From Paraburkholderia sp. BCC1884 (GTDB lineage: Bacteria; Pseudomonadota; Gammaproteobacteria; Burkholderiales; Burkholderiaceae): a DNA stretch of 64,000 nt. The position numbers and the translations under genes were made by a program. The notes under the pieces were generated by a model. That model saw nothing but the letters and a program-made list of their open reading frames with translations. It made no database searches and was not told the DNA's origin. Below, in pieces: positions 33,144 through 42,936 of this stretch. Within the stretch, counting starts at the first letter, position 1; the number at the start of each line of letters is the position of its first letter. The stretch lies in contig NZ_CAAJGL010000079.1 in the NCBI RefSeq assembly GCF_900996225.1, positions 186,001-250,000 on the forward strand. Direction: 5' to 3'.

Positions 33144-34637
33144 TCAGCTTGCCGGCCAGTGCTTGATGTCGATCCGCACGCCGCTCGCCGCGGCTCCTGC
33201 CGTAAAGCGGTCGACCACTTGCCGTACGTCGTGATCGATATGATCGGCGTGGGTGGCATCGAGTATCAGCGTGGCGCCGGCGGGAACCTGTCCGAGATAG
33301 CGCTTCAACTGCGGCGTGCAGAAAAAGGTCGCGCTCTTGCGGATGGTCAGCAGATAGTGATCGCCGTCGCACGTGAAACTCAACACGCGGCGCAAGTTGC
33401 GCTCCATCGCGATCAACACGCTCAGCCCGAAACCGATTGCGATGCCGATCAGCAAGTCGGTGAGCAACACGCCGCCAATCGTGACGAGGAAGGGCGCGAA
33501 CTGAGCGATGCCGGCCTTGTTCATCGAGACAAAGAGCTGCGGACTTGCGAGTTTGTAGCCGGTATAGATCAGGATCGCGGCGAGACTGGCGAGTGGAATC
33601 ATGTCGATGACACCGCTCAGCGCGAACGTTGCGACCAGCAGGATGATGCCGTGGGTGACGCATGAGAGTCGCGTGCGGCCGCCCGCGTGCACATTGGCCG
33701 CGCTGCGCACGATGACCGCGGTGATCGGCAGCGCGCCGATCAGACCTGCGAGCAGGTTGCCGACGCCTTGCGCCTTCAACTCGCGATCGGGCAACGCCTT
33801 GCGATGCGCGGGATCGATCTGCTCGAGCGCTTCGAGGCTCAGCAACGTTTCCAGACTGGCGACGAGCGCAATCACTGCGGCAACCCGCCAGACCGCCGGG
33901 TCGGTCCACGCGGCAAAATCCGGAAACGCGAGCGCACCGAAAATCGCATCCCACGATCCCAACGAGGGCATTGCAACGCGATGGGCGGATGGGATGGCGT
34001 AGCCGGGCGCGAGGCGCTCCGCCAATGCCACGACAGCAATACCGAGCAGCACGACGGCAAGCGGCGCCGGAATCGCGCGCACGAGGCTGAAGCGGCGCAG
34101 TGCCGGCCGGTGCCACACCGCGAGAATGCCGAGCGAGGCGAGCGCGAGCAAAGGTATGGCGAGGTTCGTGTCGCCGTCCGCGAGGCCCGCTGCCACCGGC
34201 AACTGGTTCTGGATGAGCAGGATGCCGATCGATGCCAGCATGCCATTGATCACCGGCACGGGCACGTAGGCGGCGAAGCGTCCCGCACGCAGCAGACCGA
34301 ATGCGAATTGCAGCGCGCCTGCCAGCATGAGCGCGCTGAGGAAGGTGGAAAAGCTGCCGAGCGTCGCAAGCCCCTGCATCACGATCACGACCAGGCCCGC
34401 CGCCGGACCGCTGACGCTCAGTGGCGAACCGCTCAGCAGGCCCACCACGAGACCGCCGATCACACCCGCGAGAATGCCCGCGAACGGCGCGACGCCGGAG
34501 GCGGAAGCAATCCCCAGGCAGAGCGGCAGGGCGATCAGGAAGACGGTGACACCGGCGAACAGATCGGCGCGCCACGTGGCGGTGCCGGCGTCGGCAACGG
34601 GCGACGGGTCCGGCGGCGCGGAGTTGGATTGCGTCAT
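33144..34637 (-). CDS. SulP-family anion transporter
   Basis: 497 residues from ATG 34637; a start at 34697 would add 20 residues without membrane or motif content. About 10-12 hydrophobic segments; the SulP core pattern LFAGVTVFLIALPLCLGIASASGV lies near the N-terminus and GPAAGLVVIVM follows. A STAS domain occupies the C-terminal 90 residues (ATLILDATHADHIDHD). SulP proteins carry sulfate, bicarbonate or other anions. The beta-carbonic anhydrase gene 73 bases upstream on the same strand makes bicarbonate the favoured substrate. Confidence 0.9.
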   Translation of the reverse strand: MTQSNSAPPDPSPVADAGTATWRADLFAGVTVFLIALPLCLGIASASGVAPFAGILAGVIGGLVVGLLSGSPLSVSGPAAGLVVIVMQGLATLGSFSTFLSALMLAGALQFAFGLLRAGRFAAYVPVPVINGMLASIGILLIQNQLPVAAGLADGDTNLAIPLLALASLGILAVWHRPALRRFSLVRAIPAPLAVVLLGIAVVALAERLAPGYAIPSAHRVAMPSLGSWDAIFGALAFPDFAAWTDPAVWRVAAVIALVASLETLLSLEALEQIDPAHRKALPDRELKAQGVGNLLAGLIGALPITAVIVRSAANVHAGGRTRLSCVTHGIILLVATFALSGVIDMIPLASLAAILIYTGYKLASPQLFVSMNKAGIAQFAPFLVTIGGVLLTDLLIGIAIGFGLSVLIAMERNLRRVLSFTCDGDHYLLTIRKSATFFCTPQLKRYLGQVPAGATLILDATHADHIDHDVRQVVDRFTAGAAASGVRIDIKHWPAS

Positions 34638-34710
34638 GACGAGGCGGGGCTCCTTACAGGATGAACACGGGGCAGGAAAAGCGTGCGTCGGACGCACGCG
34701 CCAGTGAGGA

Positions 34711-35337
34711 TCAGCCGACGGCTTCCTCGGTGTCGCGAAGGCGATGCGATATCCAGTGCGGCTCGGTCAAGGCCTTCAGACGGCCGTCGATCAGCGAGAA
34801 GATCCAGCCGTGAATCCGGATCGGATGCCGGGCCTGTTGAATCAGAGGCAAGCGGTGAAGCGCATCGACCTGAGCCAGCACGTTGAGCTCCGCAAGCCTG
34901 TCGGCGCGTGCTTCGAAGCTCGGCAATCTGAGCAGTTCGGTGCGATGCAGCGCGCCGAGCCGGCGAATTCCACCGATGCGCCGGTTCACGTGCGGCAGGG
35001 CGCCGTCGGGCGGCAGCAACGCGGCGCGAACGCCGCCGCAGCAGTGATGACCGCAGACGATGACGTCCTCCACGCCCAGAACGACCAGCGCGTATTCGAG
35101 CACGCTCGCGAGGCTGTCGTCGTCATCGGAAACGAGGTTCGCGATGTTGCGATGTACGAATACTTCGCCGGGCATGACGCGCGCGATGGCTTCCGGCACA
35201 CGGCTATCCGAGCAGCCGATCCATAAGACACGAGGCTGCTGCCGGTCGGCGAGACGCTTGAAATAGGTTGGATCGCGCTGAGCGATCTCGTCGGACCAGG
35301 CGAGGTTTTCGACCAGCATGCGTTTGGGGTAGGTCAT
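34711..35337 (-). CDS. beta-class carbonic anhydrase
   Basis: 208 residues from ATG 35337. The zinc site of beta-carbonic anhydrases is complete: Cys42 and Asp44 in CSDSR (with Arg46 forming the Asp/Arg dyad), and His97 and Cys100 in CGHHCCGG. Catalyses CO2/bicarbonate interconversion in the cytoplasm. Cotranscribed upstream of the SulP transporter, so it probably handles bicarbonate moved by it. Confidence 0.95.
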   Translation of the reverse strand: MTYPKRMLVENLAWSDEIAQRDPTYFKRLADRQQPRVLWIGCSDSRVPEAIARVMPGEVFVHRNIANLVSDDDDSLASVLEYALVVLGVEDVIVCGHHCCGGVRAALLPPDGALPHVNRRIGGIRRLGALHRTELLRLPSFEARADRLAELNVLAQVDALHRLPLIQQARHPIRIHGWIFSLIDGRLKALTEPHWISHRLRDTEEAVG

Positions 35338-35399
35338 GCGTGAATGTCCCGAATGCGACGTGCGCGTGGATGGGAAGGCCTCTTGTCGTCGAATCGTTG

Positions 35400-35672
35400 T
35401 TATTGGTTGGCGGCCCAATACCGCTCCACGATCGCGTGGCGGGCCTTGTTGATATCGATCGTCTGCTGGCTCGGCGGATAGTCGGCCTCGCTGGTGGGTA
35501 TCCAGCCGTGGCGGCGCGCCTCCAGCAATTCAGCACGAACCTGCGCGCGCGTTTTGCCTTGCTGCTGGGGCTGGGCGGCCTCGGCCGGGTAGCGTGGATT
35601 GGCCTCGGCCAACGCGGACGTGGACAGTATGCTTAGCGCTATGGCGGCGATTGCTAGGGGATAGGTTTTCAT
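35400..35672 (-). CDS. DUF4148-family small exported protein
   Basis: 90 residues; AGGAGA 6 bases before the ATG. Signal peptide to about residue 23 (STSALAEA). The mature part holds the DUF4148 pattern KTRAQVRAELLEARRHGW...DYPP...N..R. These periplasmic proteins are abundant in Burkholderia and of unknown function. It lies downstream of a two-component system on the same strand, which may control it. Confidence 0.9.
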   Translation of the reverse strand: MKTYPLAIAAIALSILSTSALAEANPRYPAEAAQPQQQGKTRAQVRAELLEARRHGWIPTSEADYPPSQQTIDINKARHAIVERYWAANQ

Positions 35673-35789
35673 CTGCTTCTCCTGTTTGATTGGGATGCCG
35701 AATCATCTTTATCCGACAGTTCCATTGTGAACAGGAGGCATGAGAAGAGGGTGAGATCAGCGTGATAGTTCTGTCATACAGCAGAGGGT

Positions 35790-37253
35790 TCAAACCATGC
35801 GAGCGTGTCTGGGAAAATGCAGATGGAACGTGGTACGCCGATGCGGCACGCTCTCGACGCTGCATTCGCCATGGTGTTCGTCCATGATCGATTTGACGAT
35901 GGCGAGGCCGAGTCCGGCTCCGGCGGCCGAGTTGTGGCGTGCCGGATCCACACGATAGAAGCGGTCGAAGATTCGCGCCAGATGGAGTTGCGCGATGCCG
36001 GCGCCGCTGTCGGAAACAGACAGATGAGCGTAGTGTTCCTCCTCCGCACAAACCAGTTCGACCGTACTGCCGCGCGGTGCGTGGCTCAGTGCGTTCGACA
36101 TCAGATTGCTCAACGCCCGCTGGATCAGCAGTGCATCGCCTGCGAAGCGGGCATTGCCGGTTACGTTGATTTCGACGCCGGCGTCCGCCGCCATGATTTC
36201 GTAGTATCCCGCGATACGCAGCGCTTCGGTGCGCGCATCGATTCGCTGCAGATTCAGGCGGCGTTGCGCGCTATCGGTCCGCGCGATGAACAGGATGCTG
36301 TCGATCAGACGCGACAGTCTATGAAACTCGTCGACGCTCGACTCGATGACGGTACGGTATTCATCGGCAGAACGCGGTTGCGAGAGCGCCACTTGCGCTT
36401 CGGCCAGCAGGTTGGTGAGTGGGGTGCGGATGTCGTGAGCGAGATCGGACGAGAACCCCGTGAGACGGGTGAACGATTCATGCAGACGCGCCAGCATGCG
36501 ATTGAATGCGCGGCTCAACTCCTTGAGCTCGCCCGGCATGTCGCGCTCCGGCAAGGGCTGGGCTAGCCGGTTACTCGAGATCTGTTCGGCGCGCGCGGTA
36601 AGACGGCCGAGCGGCAACAACCCCAGATGCACGATGCACCAGGCGAGCAAGGCGTTGATCGCGGTACCGATGACGATCACGAACAGCACGTTCAGCGCAT
36701 AGGCATGTAGCAGCGATTGCTCAGCGCTGACGTCGTATTGCACCACGACGCGTACCTGCGTGCGGGGCTCGTCGCCGAGCGGCGCCATGGCCACCATGAA
36801 CCGTAGCGGTTTGCCCGTCACCGCAACGGCAGCCGGAGGGGGAAAGGCACCGGCGCGGACCGAAATCGCTGCCTCGTTGGATGAATAGCCATCGGTTTGG
36901 AAGAGCCGCTCGCCACGCTCGTCGAATAACGCGATGTCCAGATTCTGATGGCCGTACAGATGGTTGCGCCAGGTCTCGCGTTCTGCCGTGACGGCGGCGG
37001 TTCCGTCCATGGTTTGCAGACGCGATTGCAGGGCGGCGAGCGTCGCGCTCATCTCACGCGTCGAGGTGGTTTCGATACGCGTTCGCAGACCGTGATAAAG
37101 CAGAACGCCGTTGAAAACCAGTAGCAACCAGGTCGAGATGGCGAAGAGAATCGACAGCCTGGCCCGTAGCGTGTGCGGCAGGAGCGTCGTGCGCGTTTTT
37201 GGCTCGCCTCGTTTTGCTCGTGCGTGAAGGGCGGTCAGCCAGCGTGGTGTCAT
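35790..37253 (-). CDS. sensor histidine kinase, heavy-metal (IrlS/CusS) type
   Basis: 487 residues. Membrane helices at about 33-55 and 187-209 enclose a periplasmic sensor region; a HAMP linker follows. The phosphoacceptor is His273 in [15 protein letters not shown], and the ATP-binding boxes include DSGAGI and [12 protein letters not shown]. Overlaps the response-regulator stop by 4 bases. This subclass often responds to copper or other metals in the periplasm, but no metal-resistance genes are near, so the signal is open. Confidence 0.92.
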   Translation of the reverse strand: MTPRWLTALHARAKRGEPKTRTTLLPHTLRARLSILFAISTWLLLVFNGVLLYHGLRTRIETTSTREMSATLAALQSRLQTMDGTAAVTAERETWRNHLYGHQNLDIALFDERGERLFQTDGYSSNEAAISVRAGAFPPPAAVAVTGKPLRFMVAMAPLGDEPRTQVRVVVQYDVSAEQSLLHAYALNVLFVIVIGTAINALLAWCIVHLGLLPLGRLTARAEQISSNRLAQPLPERDMPGELKELSRAFNRMLARLHESFTRLTGFSSDLAHDIRTPLTNLLAEAQVALSQPRSADEYRTVIESSVDEFHRLSRLIDSILFIARTDSAQRRLNLQRIDARTEALRIAGYYEIMAADAGVEINVTGNARFAGDALLIQRALSNLMSNALSHAPRGSTVELVCAEEEHYAHLSVSDSGAGIAQLHLARIFDRFYRVDPARHNSAAGAGLGLAIVKSIMDEHHGECSVESVPHRRTTFHLHFPRHARMV

Positions 37254-37933
37254 AGGTGTGGTGGACCGCGGTCTTCGAGTACATATCCCATACCTCGCAC
37301 CGTATGGATCAGTTTGGGCTCGTAGTGGTCGTCGACCTTCGCGCGCACACGACGGATCGCGGCGTCGACAACGTTGGTGTCGCTGTCGAAATTCATGTCC
37401 CAGACTTGCGATGCGATAGCCGGGCGCGACAGGATTTCACCGTGACGGCGCATCAGGAGCCATAGCAGGGAGAATTCCTTGGCGGTCAGCAGAATGGTGT
37501 CGCCCTGGCGAGTTGCTTTACGTCGCGTCAGGTCCAGGATCAGGTCCGACACCTGAAGCATCGATGTTTCGCGCGCGTGGCCGCGCCGCAGGAGCGATCT
37601 GACACGCGCGAGTAGCTCGGCGAAATCGAAAGGTTTGACGAGGTAGTCGTCGCCGCCCATTTCGAGGCCCCGCACCTTGTCGTCTACATCGTCACGCGCG
37701 GTCAACAACAGGACCGGCGTGGAATGCGTACGGCGCAGGTTCTTCAGTACAGTCCAGCCGTCCTGTCCCGGCAACATCACGTCGAGGATCAGCAGGTCGT
37801 AATCTTCCGTGATGGCCAGGTGCTGGCCGGTTACGCCGTCGTCCACCCAGTCGACGACCAGGCCCGCTTCCGTCAACCCTTTTCGAATGTAAGTGCCGGT
37901 TTTGACTTCGTCTTCGACGATCAGGATGCGCAT
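37250..37933 (-). CDS. OmpR-family response regulator, heavy-metal (IrlR/CusR) type
   Basis: 227 residues from ATG 37933. Receiver domain MRILIVEDE with phosphoacceptor Asp51 in LILDVMLPG and Lys101 in VKPFDF. The C-terminal winged helix includes [15 protein letters not shown] and the end [12 protein letters not shown] pattern (here [13 protein letters not shown]). First gene of the two-gene operon with the kinase. Confidence 0.95.
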   Translation of the reverse strand: MRILIVEDEVKTGTYIRKGLTEAGLVVDWVDDGVTGQHLAITEDYDLLILDVMLPGQDGWTVLKNLRRTHSTPVLLLTARDDVDDKVRGLEMGGDDYLVKPFDFAELLARVRSLLRRGHARETSMLQVSDLILDLTRRKATRQGDTILLTAKEFSLLWLLMRRHGEILSRPAIASQVWDMNFDSDTNVVDAAIRRVRAKVDDHYEPKLIHTVRGMGYVLEDRGPPHL

Positions 37934-38010
37934 GGCTCTTTCTCCTGGTGACGCCCACACCGATGCAGAGGAGGACGTGTCGCCATCCGCGCAATTAAAA
38001 CGGTGTACTG

Positions 38011-38039
38011 AACGTATGGGAAACTTATACCACGGTCAA
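38011..38039 (-). promoter_or_regulatory. candidate sigma-70 promoter of the two-component operon
   Basis: On the minus strand TTGACC (38034-38039) is followed after 17 bases by TACGTT (38011-38016), about 80 bases before the response-regulator start. The -35 is good and the -10 is poor. Confidence 0.4.
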
Positions 38040-38105
38040 AGTGGATGGTTTTTTTGGGATGAAGGGGCGGGCGAGCCAGGAAGGAAGGGTGGCGGGGCGA
38101 GGAAA

Positions 38106-38405
38106 TCAGTTGCGTTGAGGCGCAGTACATCCGTTGGGGCAATCGACGTGGTAGCAAGCGACGTGAGCAAGGTGCAGGGGCATGCCATGCGAGGAAAGAG
38201 ACAGATAATCGGGCAGCACAGCGGGCGGTCTTTGCGCGAAAAGGCCGGCTGGCTGACTTAACCAGAATGCCAGCGAGCCGATGACGATGACCGTCAAAGC
38301 GCCCATCAGGGAGGCGAATTCGCTTGCGTGCGAACACTCGGCAAGCGCCATGATACGGAGCATGCGGGGTCTCACGAGACGCTGGATCAGTCGGGCACGC
38401 TGCAT
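38106..38405 (-). CDS. hypothetical small membrane protein
   Basis: 99 codons (or fewer from an internal ATG) upstream of the two-component genes on the same strand. A hydrophobic segment (FASLMGALTVIVIGSLAFWL) could span the membrane; the C-terminal part carries three Cys and a His (CYHVDCPNGC), which could bind metal. No family recognised and no good Shine-Dalgarno seen. It may be real given the otherwise empty 600-base gap, but coding evidence is weak. The rest of the gap (37934-38105 and 38406-38552) shows only the candidate promoter at 38011-38039. Confidence 0.4.
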   Translation of the reverse strand: MQRARLIQRLVRPRMLRIMALAECSHASEFASLMGALTVIVIGSLAFWLSQPAGLFAQRPPAVLPDYLSLSSHGMPLHLAHVACYHVDCPNGCTAPQRN

Positions 38406-38552
38406 AGGGCTTCAATGGGAGGTCGTGCGATCCATGGTATGCACGCGTTGCCGATTTCTCCGTGAGCGCCGCATGACATTTCTGTCATGCAATCAGCGGC
38501 CGGCGCCCGGCCGGCATGCGATGCCGTCGGGCGCCGATCGACCCTTGCGGCC

Positions 38553-39914
38553 TCAATGCAGGCGGATCACCGGATGCACGCGACGGCGCAACCAGTGGCT
38601 CGCCGTATCGATCGCCATGCGTGCGAACCCGGTCAGTGTCATGACGTGACGGCGGTAGATGAGCTTGTAGATGGCGGTGGCAAACCAGCCGTCGACGAAT
38701 AGCGGTTGCCTGAGCCAGCTGCTGCCCAGATTGCCGATGGTGCCTTCGCGGCCAAAGCCGACCAGTGTGCCGGCGTCGCGATACACGAACTCCGGCAGCG
38801 GTTGTCCCGCCACCCGGCACTTCAGCGCGCGCGCCAGAAACAACGCCTGCTGATGCGCGACCTGCGCACGCGGTGCGAGAAACGCGCCCGCCTGGTCGGC
38901 TGGGCAGGCGGCGCAATCGCCGAGGCCGAACACGTTTGCATCGTTTGTACATTGCAGGGTGCGATCGACCTGGACCTGCGCGTTGCGATTCACCGCGATG
39001 CCGTCGAGCGTGCGCAGTACGGGCGGTCCCGCGATGCCCGCAGTCCAGATTGCGATGTCGCCCGGCAACGGTTCGGTCGCGCTGGTGAGCACGGCATCGG
39101 CGCGCACTTCGGTCACGCGCGTGCCGCTCAATACTTCGACGCCGAGATTGTCGAGCATGCGTCGTGCGCGTGCCGAAATGGTTTCGGACAGGGCCGGCAG
39201 AACACGCTCGCCGCTTTCGATCAGGCGGATGTGAAAGTCGCGCACCGGATCGAGCGAAAATGGGCTATAGCGGTTCAGCAAACGCACCGTGTCGCGCACC
39301 GCAGCGGCGAGTTCCACACCCGTTGCGCCCGCTCCGATGATATTGACCGACACGGGCACGTCCGCTTGCCGTGTTCGCATACGGCGCGCATGGCTGGCCC
39401 GCTGACAGGCGTCGAGCAGTTTGCGACGAAACGCTTCGGCGTGCGCAACTGACTCGAGCGGCAATGCATGATCGGCCGCGCCGGGCACGCCGAAATAATG
39501 CGTGACGCTGCCCATCGCCAATACGAGCGTATCGAAAGCGATCTGCCTTGCCGGCAGGATCTCGCGACCGTCGGCCTCGTGAAGCGCGTTCAGTGTGACG
39601 ACCCGGTTCGCGCGATCGAGCGCGGCCAGCTCACCCTGTTCGAATTCGAAGCCATGCCGCTGCGCCTGCACGGCATATTGCAGTTGATGCGTGGCGGGAT
39701 CGATCTGACCGGAGGCCGCTTCATGCAGCAGCGGCTTCCAGAAGTGCGTGGGCCAGCGATCGACCAGCACGATCTGCGCGCGACCCGTGCGCCCGAGCGA
39801 TTCGGACAGACGGGTCGCCAGTCCGAGACCGCCCACGCCGCCGCCGACGATCACGATCCGATGCTGCGCATCCTGCGGCGTAGCTGTAGCTGCCGGTGTA
39901 GCTCTTGCGTCCAT
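38553..39914 (-). CDS. NADH dehydrogenase type II-like FAD oxidoreductase
   Basis: 453 residues; AGGAGG about 10 bases upstream. Two Rossmann folds: FAD site RIVIVGGGVGGLGLA (19-33) and the second near NIIGAGATGVELAAA. WKPLLHEAASGQ and the later FGLGDCA motif are typical of NDH-2/NDH. A C-terminal amphipathic stretch probably holds it at the inner membrane. It passes electrons from NADH to quinone without proton pumping. Divergent from a LysR gene at 40027. Confidence 0.88.
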   Translation of the reverse strand: MDARATPAATATPQDAQHRIVIVGGGVGGLGLATRLSESLGRTGRAQIVLVDRWPTHFWKPLLHEAASGQIDPATHQLQYAVQAQRHGFEFEQGELAALDRANRVVTLNALHEADGREILPARQIAFDTLVLAMGSVTHYFGVPGAADHALPLESVAHAEAFRRKLLDACQRASHARRMRTRQADVPVSVNIIGAGATGVELAAAVRDTVRLLNRYSPFSLDPVRDFHIRLIESGERVLPALSETISARARRMLDNLGVEVLSGTRVTEVRADAVLTSATEPLPGDIAIWTAGIAGPPVLRTLDGIAVNRNAQVQVDRTLQCTNDANVFGLGDCAACPADQAGAFLAPRAQVAHQQALFLARALKCRVAGQPLPEFVYRDAGTLVGFGREGTIGNLGSSWLRQPLFVDGWFATAIYKLIYRRHVMTLTGFARMAIDTASHWLRRRVHPVIRLH

Positions 39915-40026
39915 GATCCGCGTCCTCCTGAAGTTGTTCTTGCCGGCTCATCTGTCGGGCCAGTATAGAATCGGCGGAAACCGCAGCACAATTTAATGTT
40001 TATACGAGACATATAGGTTTTTACTT

Positions 40027-40998
40027 ATGCTAAAAGCAGCCACGTTTCGTCAGTTGAAGGCGCTGCATACGGTGGCGAAGCTCGGTAGTGTGTCGCGTGC
40101 CGCGGAAGAATTGCGTCTGACGCAGCCTGCGGTGTCGTTGCAGGTGCGGCTGCTCGAAGAGTCGGCGGGTGCGCCGTTACTGCAGCGAGTCGGACGAGGC
40201 GTGCAACTCACTGCCGCCGGCGAAATCCTCGCGCGCTACGCGCTGGAAATTCTCGATCTCTGGAACGGCGCGGCCGACGACCTCGCTGCGCTGCAAGGCG
40301 AGCAGGGCGGCACCTTGCGCATCGGCGCGATCACCACCGCCGAGTATCTGATCCCGCCGTTTCTGGTGCGCTTCACCGAATCGCGTCCCCAGGTGAAGGT
40401 GCAATTCAAAGTCGGCAACCGCGCCGACATCATCCGCATGCTGGCTACGCACGAGATCGATCTCGCGGTGATGGGCAGCGCGCCGCGCGAATTACGCACC
40501 GTGGCAACGGCATTCGCCAAACATCCCATGGCGTTCGTCGCCTCGCCCGCGCATGCGTTGATGAAGAAAAAACGCCTGTCGCTCGACGATCTGCACAGCG
40601 CGAATCTGTTCGTCCGGGAACGCGGTTCGGGCACGCGTTCGACGGTGGAGAATCTGTTTCGTCTAGCGGGGCTGAAGCTTCATATCGGCTCCGAGTTGTC
40701 GAGCAACGAGGCGATCAAGCAGTTGGTGGAAGCCGGCCTGGGGATCGCGTTTTTATCGCTGCATGCCTGTTCGCTGGAATTTCAGGCGGGGTTGCTGGCG
40801 TTGCTGCCGTTGCCCGCCAATCCGATCGAACGCGACTGGTACGTGATGCATGTTTCCGATAAGCGCCTGCCGCACGTCGCCGGTCTGTTTCGCGATTTTC
40901 TGATCGAACACGGCATGTCGGGCGCGGTGCCGGTCCCGCTACCGGCTGTCGCCGCGGCGAAGCGCCGCCGCCAGACCCGCGGGGCGGCCGGCGGCTAA
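40027..40998 (+). CDS. LysR-family regulator, CbbR-like
   Basis: 323 residues. HTH segment TFRQLKALHTVAKLGSVSRAAEELRLTQPAVSLQVRLLEE; the effector domain begins LRIGAITTAEYLIPPFLVRF, as in CbbR-type proteins. The short gap to the divergent NDH-2 gene (about 110 bases, AT-rich) makes that gene a likely target; the NCS1 permease operon 270 bases downstream is an alternative. No RuBisCO or Calvin-cycle genes are in the window, so the CbbR resemblance is structural only. Confidence 0.88.
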   Translation: MLKAATFRQLKALHTVAKLGSVSRAAEELRLTQPAVSLQVRLLEESAGAPLLQRVGRGVQLTAAGEILARYALEILDLWNGAADDLAALQGEQGGTLRIGAITTAEYLIPPFLVRFTESRPQVKVQFKVGNRADIIRMLATHEIDLAVMGSAPRELRTVATAFAKHPMAFVASPAHALMKKKRLSLDDLHSANLFVRERGSGTRSTVENLFRLAGLKLHIGSELSSNEAIKQLVEAGLGIAFLSLHACSLEFQAGLLALLPLPANPIERDWYVMHVSDKRLPHVAGLFRDFLIEHGMSGAVPVPLPAVAAAKRRRQTRGAAGG

Positions 40999-41268
40999 AG
41001 GGCGTCGATTCTCGCGATTTGTTTCCACGTTTGCGCGCTCCAGTACCCTCGCCGGGTCCCGCCTGGACCCTTCAGCTGTCGCGCAAAGCCTTATCTGGCA
41101 AGCCTTCTGTCTTACATCGCCCGGAATCGAAGTAAAGGTTGGAGGGTCGATATTTTTGCCGGCGCCGATTGTCTTTACAGTGGCGTCCAGGACATCAGAG
41201 AAAAGTGGACGCCGCATCCCCGTGGCGAGCCATCGTGATTGACCTGGCCGTAACAGGAGTCGGAGACA

Positions 41269-42861
41269 ATGAGCAGCAACAGCATCACTCAAGTCGAAAC
41301 ATTCGGTTTCGAACGCATTCCGGATCGCTCGCGCTACGCGCGGCCGATCGATCTGTTCCGCCTGCTGTTCGGCGGCTGCAACACCTTTTCGACCTCGGTG
41401 CTGGGCAGTTTTCCAGTGCTACTCGGTCTGTCGTTCAAAGCAGGGGTCTATTCGATCGTGCTCGGCGTGCTGATCGGCTCGTGCATTCTTGCGCCGATGA
41501 GTCTGTTCGGCCCGCGCAACGGCACGAGCGATCCGGTTTCGTCGGGCGCGCATTTCGGCATTCACGGGCGGATCGTCGGCTCGTTTCTCGCTCTGCTGAC
41601 TTCGGTCGCGTTCTTCTCGCTAGCCGTGTGGAGTTCCGGCGACGCGCTGGTGGGCGGCGCGAATCATCTGCTCGGCCTGCCGGTCAACTGGATGACGCTG
41701 AGCCTCGCTTACGGCGTTTTCGCGGTACTGGTGCTCACCGTCTGCATTTACGGTTTCCGCTTCATGCTGTGGGTCAACAAGATCGCCGTGTGGGCCGCGA
41801 GCCTGATGTTCGCGGTCGGCATCGCCGCGTTCGCCGGTCCGTTCAACAGCGCTTATGCCGGCAAGGTCGCGCTCGGCTCGGTAGGATTCTGGCCGGCGTT
41901 CGTAAGCGCCGTGCTGGTTGCGATGAGCAATCCGGTTTCGTTCGCCTCGACACTCGGCGACTGGGCCCGCTATATTCCGCAGGACACGCCGAAAAAACGC
42001 ACCATGCTCGCGGTGATGATCGCGCAAGTGGCGACCTTCGTGCCGTTCTTCTTCGGCCTTGCTACCGCGACGATCATCGCCACCAGGGCGCCGGATTTCA
42101 TCGCCTCGAACAACTATGTGGGCGGCCTGCTCGCGATCTCGCCGAACTGGTTCTTCCTGCCGGTGTGCCTGATCGCGATCATCGGCGGGATGTCCACGGG
42201 CACGACCGCGCTGTACGGCACGGGGCTCGACATGTCGAGCATGTTCCCCAGGCTGCTGAACCGCGTGCGTGCCACGCTGCTGATCGGCTGCCTCGCGATT
42301 GGCTTCATTTTCCTCGGCCGTTTCGCGTTCAACCTGGTGGAGAGCGTGTCGACCTTCTCGGTGCTGATCAACACGTGCAGCTGCCCGTGGATGATGATCA
42401 TGATCATCGGTTTCGTCACGCGGCGGGGCTACTACCTGTCCGACGATCTGCAGGTGTTCAATCGCGGCGGCCGTGGCGGTCACTACTGGTTCACGCATGG
42501 CTGGAACTGGCGCGCAATGGGCGCGTGGCTGCCGAGCGCGGCGATCGGCTTGTGCTTCGTCAATCTGCCGGATCAGTTCGTCGGTCCGCTCGGCGAACTC
42601 GCGGGTGGCCTCGACATCAGCATGCCGGTTTCGCTGACGCTGGCTTGCACGTTGTACGTCGCTCTGCTGCAGTGCTTCCCGGAACCAGCCGGCGTGTATG
42701 GCCCGCGTGGCCGCCGCTGGCTGCGCAGCGGGGCGCAGGCGAATGTCATCGTGCATCCCGTGGTACCGGCGACTAAGCTTAGGGCTGTGGCGCAACCGCA
42801 AACCATGGTCCAGCCGGTGCATGAGCGCGAAGCGGCGCTCGACACGCAGGACGCAGGTTAA
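41269..42861 (+). CDS. NCS1-family (cytosine/purine/allantoin-type) permease
   Basis: 530 residues, about 12 membrane segments; GGAG 5 bases before ATG. NCS1 signatures: PIDLFRLLFGGCNTFSTSVLGSFPVLLGLSFK in the first two helices and SNPVSFASTLGDWARYIP in the central loop. The family takes up nucleobases, hydantoins, thiamine and related nitrogenous compounds by cation symport. Next to a DAO-family oxidase gene, so an amine-like substrate is also possible. Confidence 0.88.
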   Translation: MSSNSITQVETFGFERIPDRSRYARPIDLFRLLFGGCNTFSTSVLGSFPVLLGLSFKAGVYSIVLGVLIGSCILAPMSLFGPRNGTSDPVSSGAHFGIHGRIVGSFLALLTSVAFFSLAVWSSGDALVGGANHLLGLPVNWMTLSLAYGVFAVLVLTVCIYGFRFMLWVNKIAVWAASLMFAVGIAAFAGPFNSAYAGKVALGSVGFWPAFVSAVLVAMSNPVSFASTLGDWARYIPQDTPKKRTMLAVMIAQVATFVPFFFGLATATIIATRAPDFIASNNYVGGLLAISPNWFFLPVCLIAIIGGMSTGTTALYGTGLDMSSMFPRLLNRVRATLLIGCLAIGFIFLGRFAFNLVESVSTFSVLINTCSCPWMMIMIIGFVTRRGYYLSDDLQVFNRGGRGGHYWFTHGWNWRAMGAWLPSAAIGLCFVNLPDQFVGPLGELAGGLDISMPVSLTLACTLYVALLQCFPEPAGVYGPRGRRWLRSGAQANVIVHPVVPATKLRAVAQPQTMVQPVHEREAALDTQDAG

Positions 42862-42936
42862 CGCGCAGCTCGACGTGCAACGAATCGTGAAATACAAAGT
42901 ACAGGCAATGGCATTCAAGTCAGGCAGGCAAACAAG

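Noticed and set aside
35790..37933. Linking the heavy-metal-type two-component system to the nfr locus because cusRS lies beside nfrAB in E. coli
   Set aside because: It is about 4 kb away, behind unrelated genes, with no cus efflux genes; the resemblance is probably chance.
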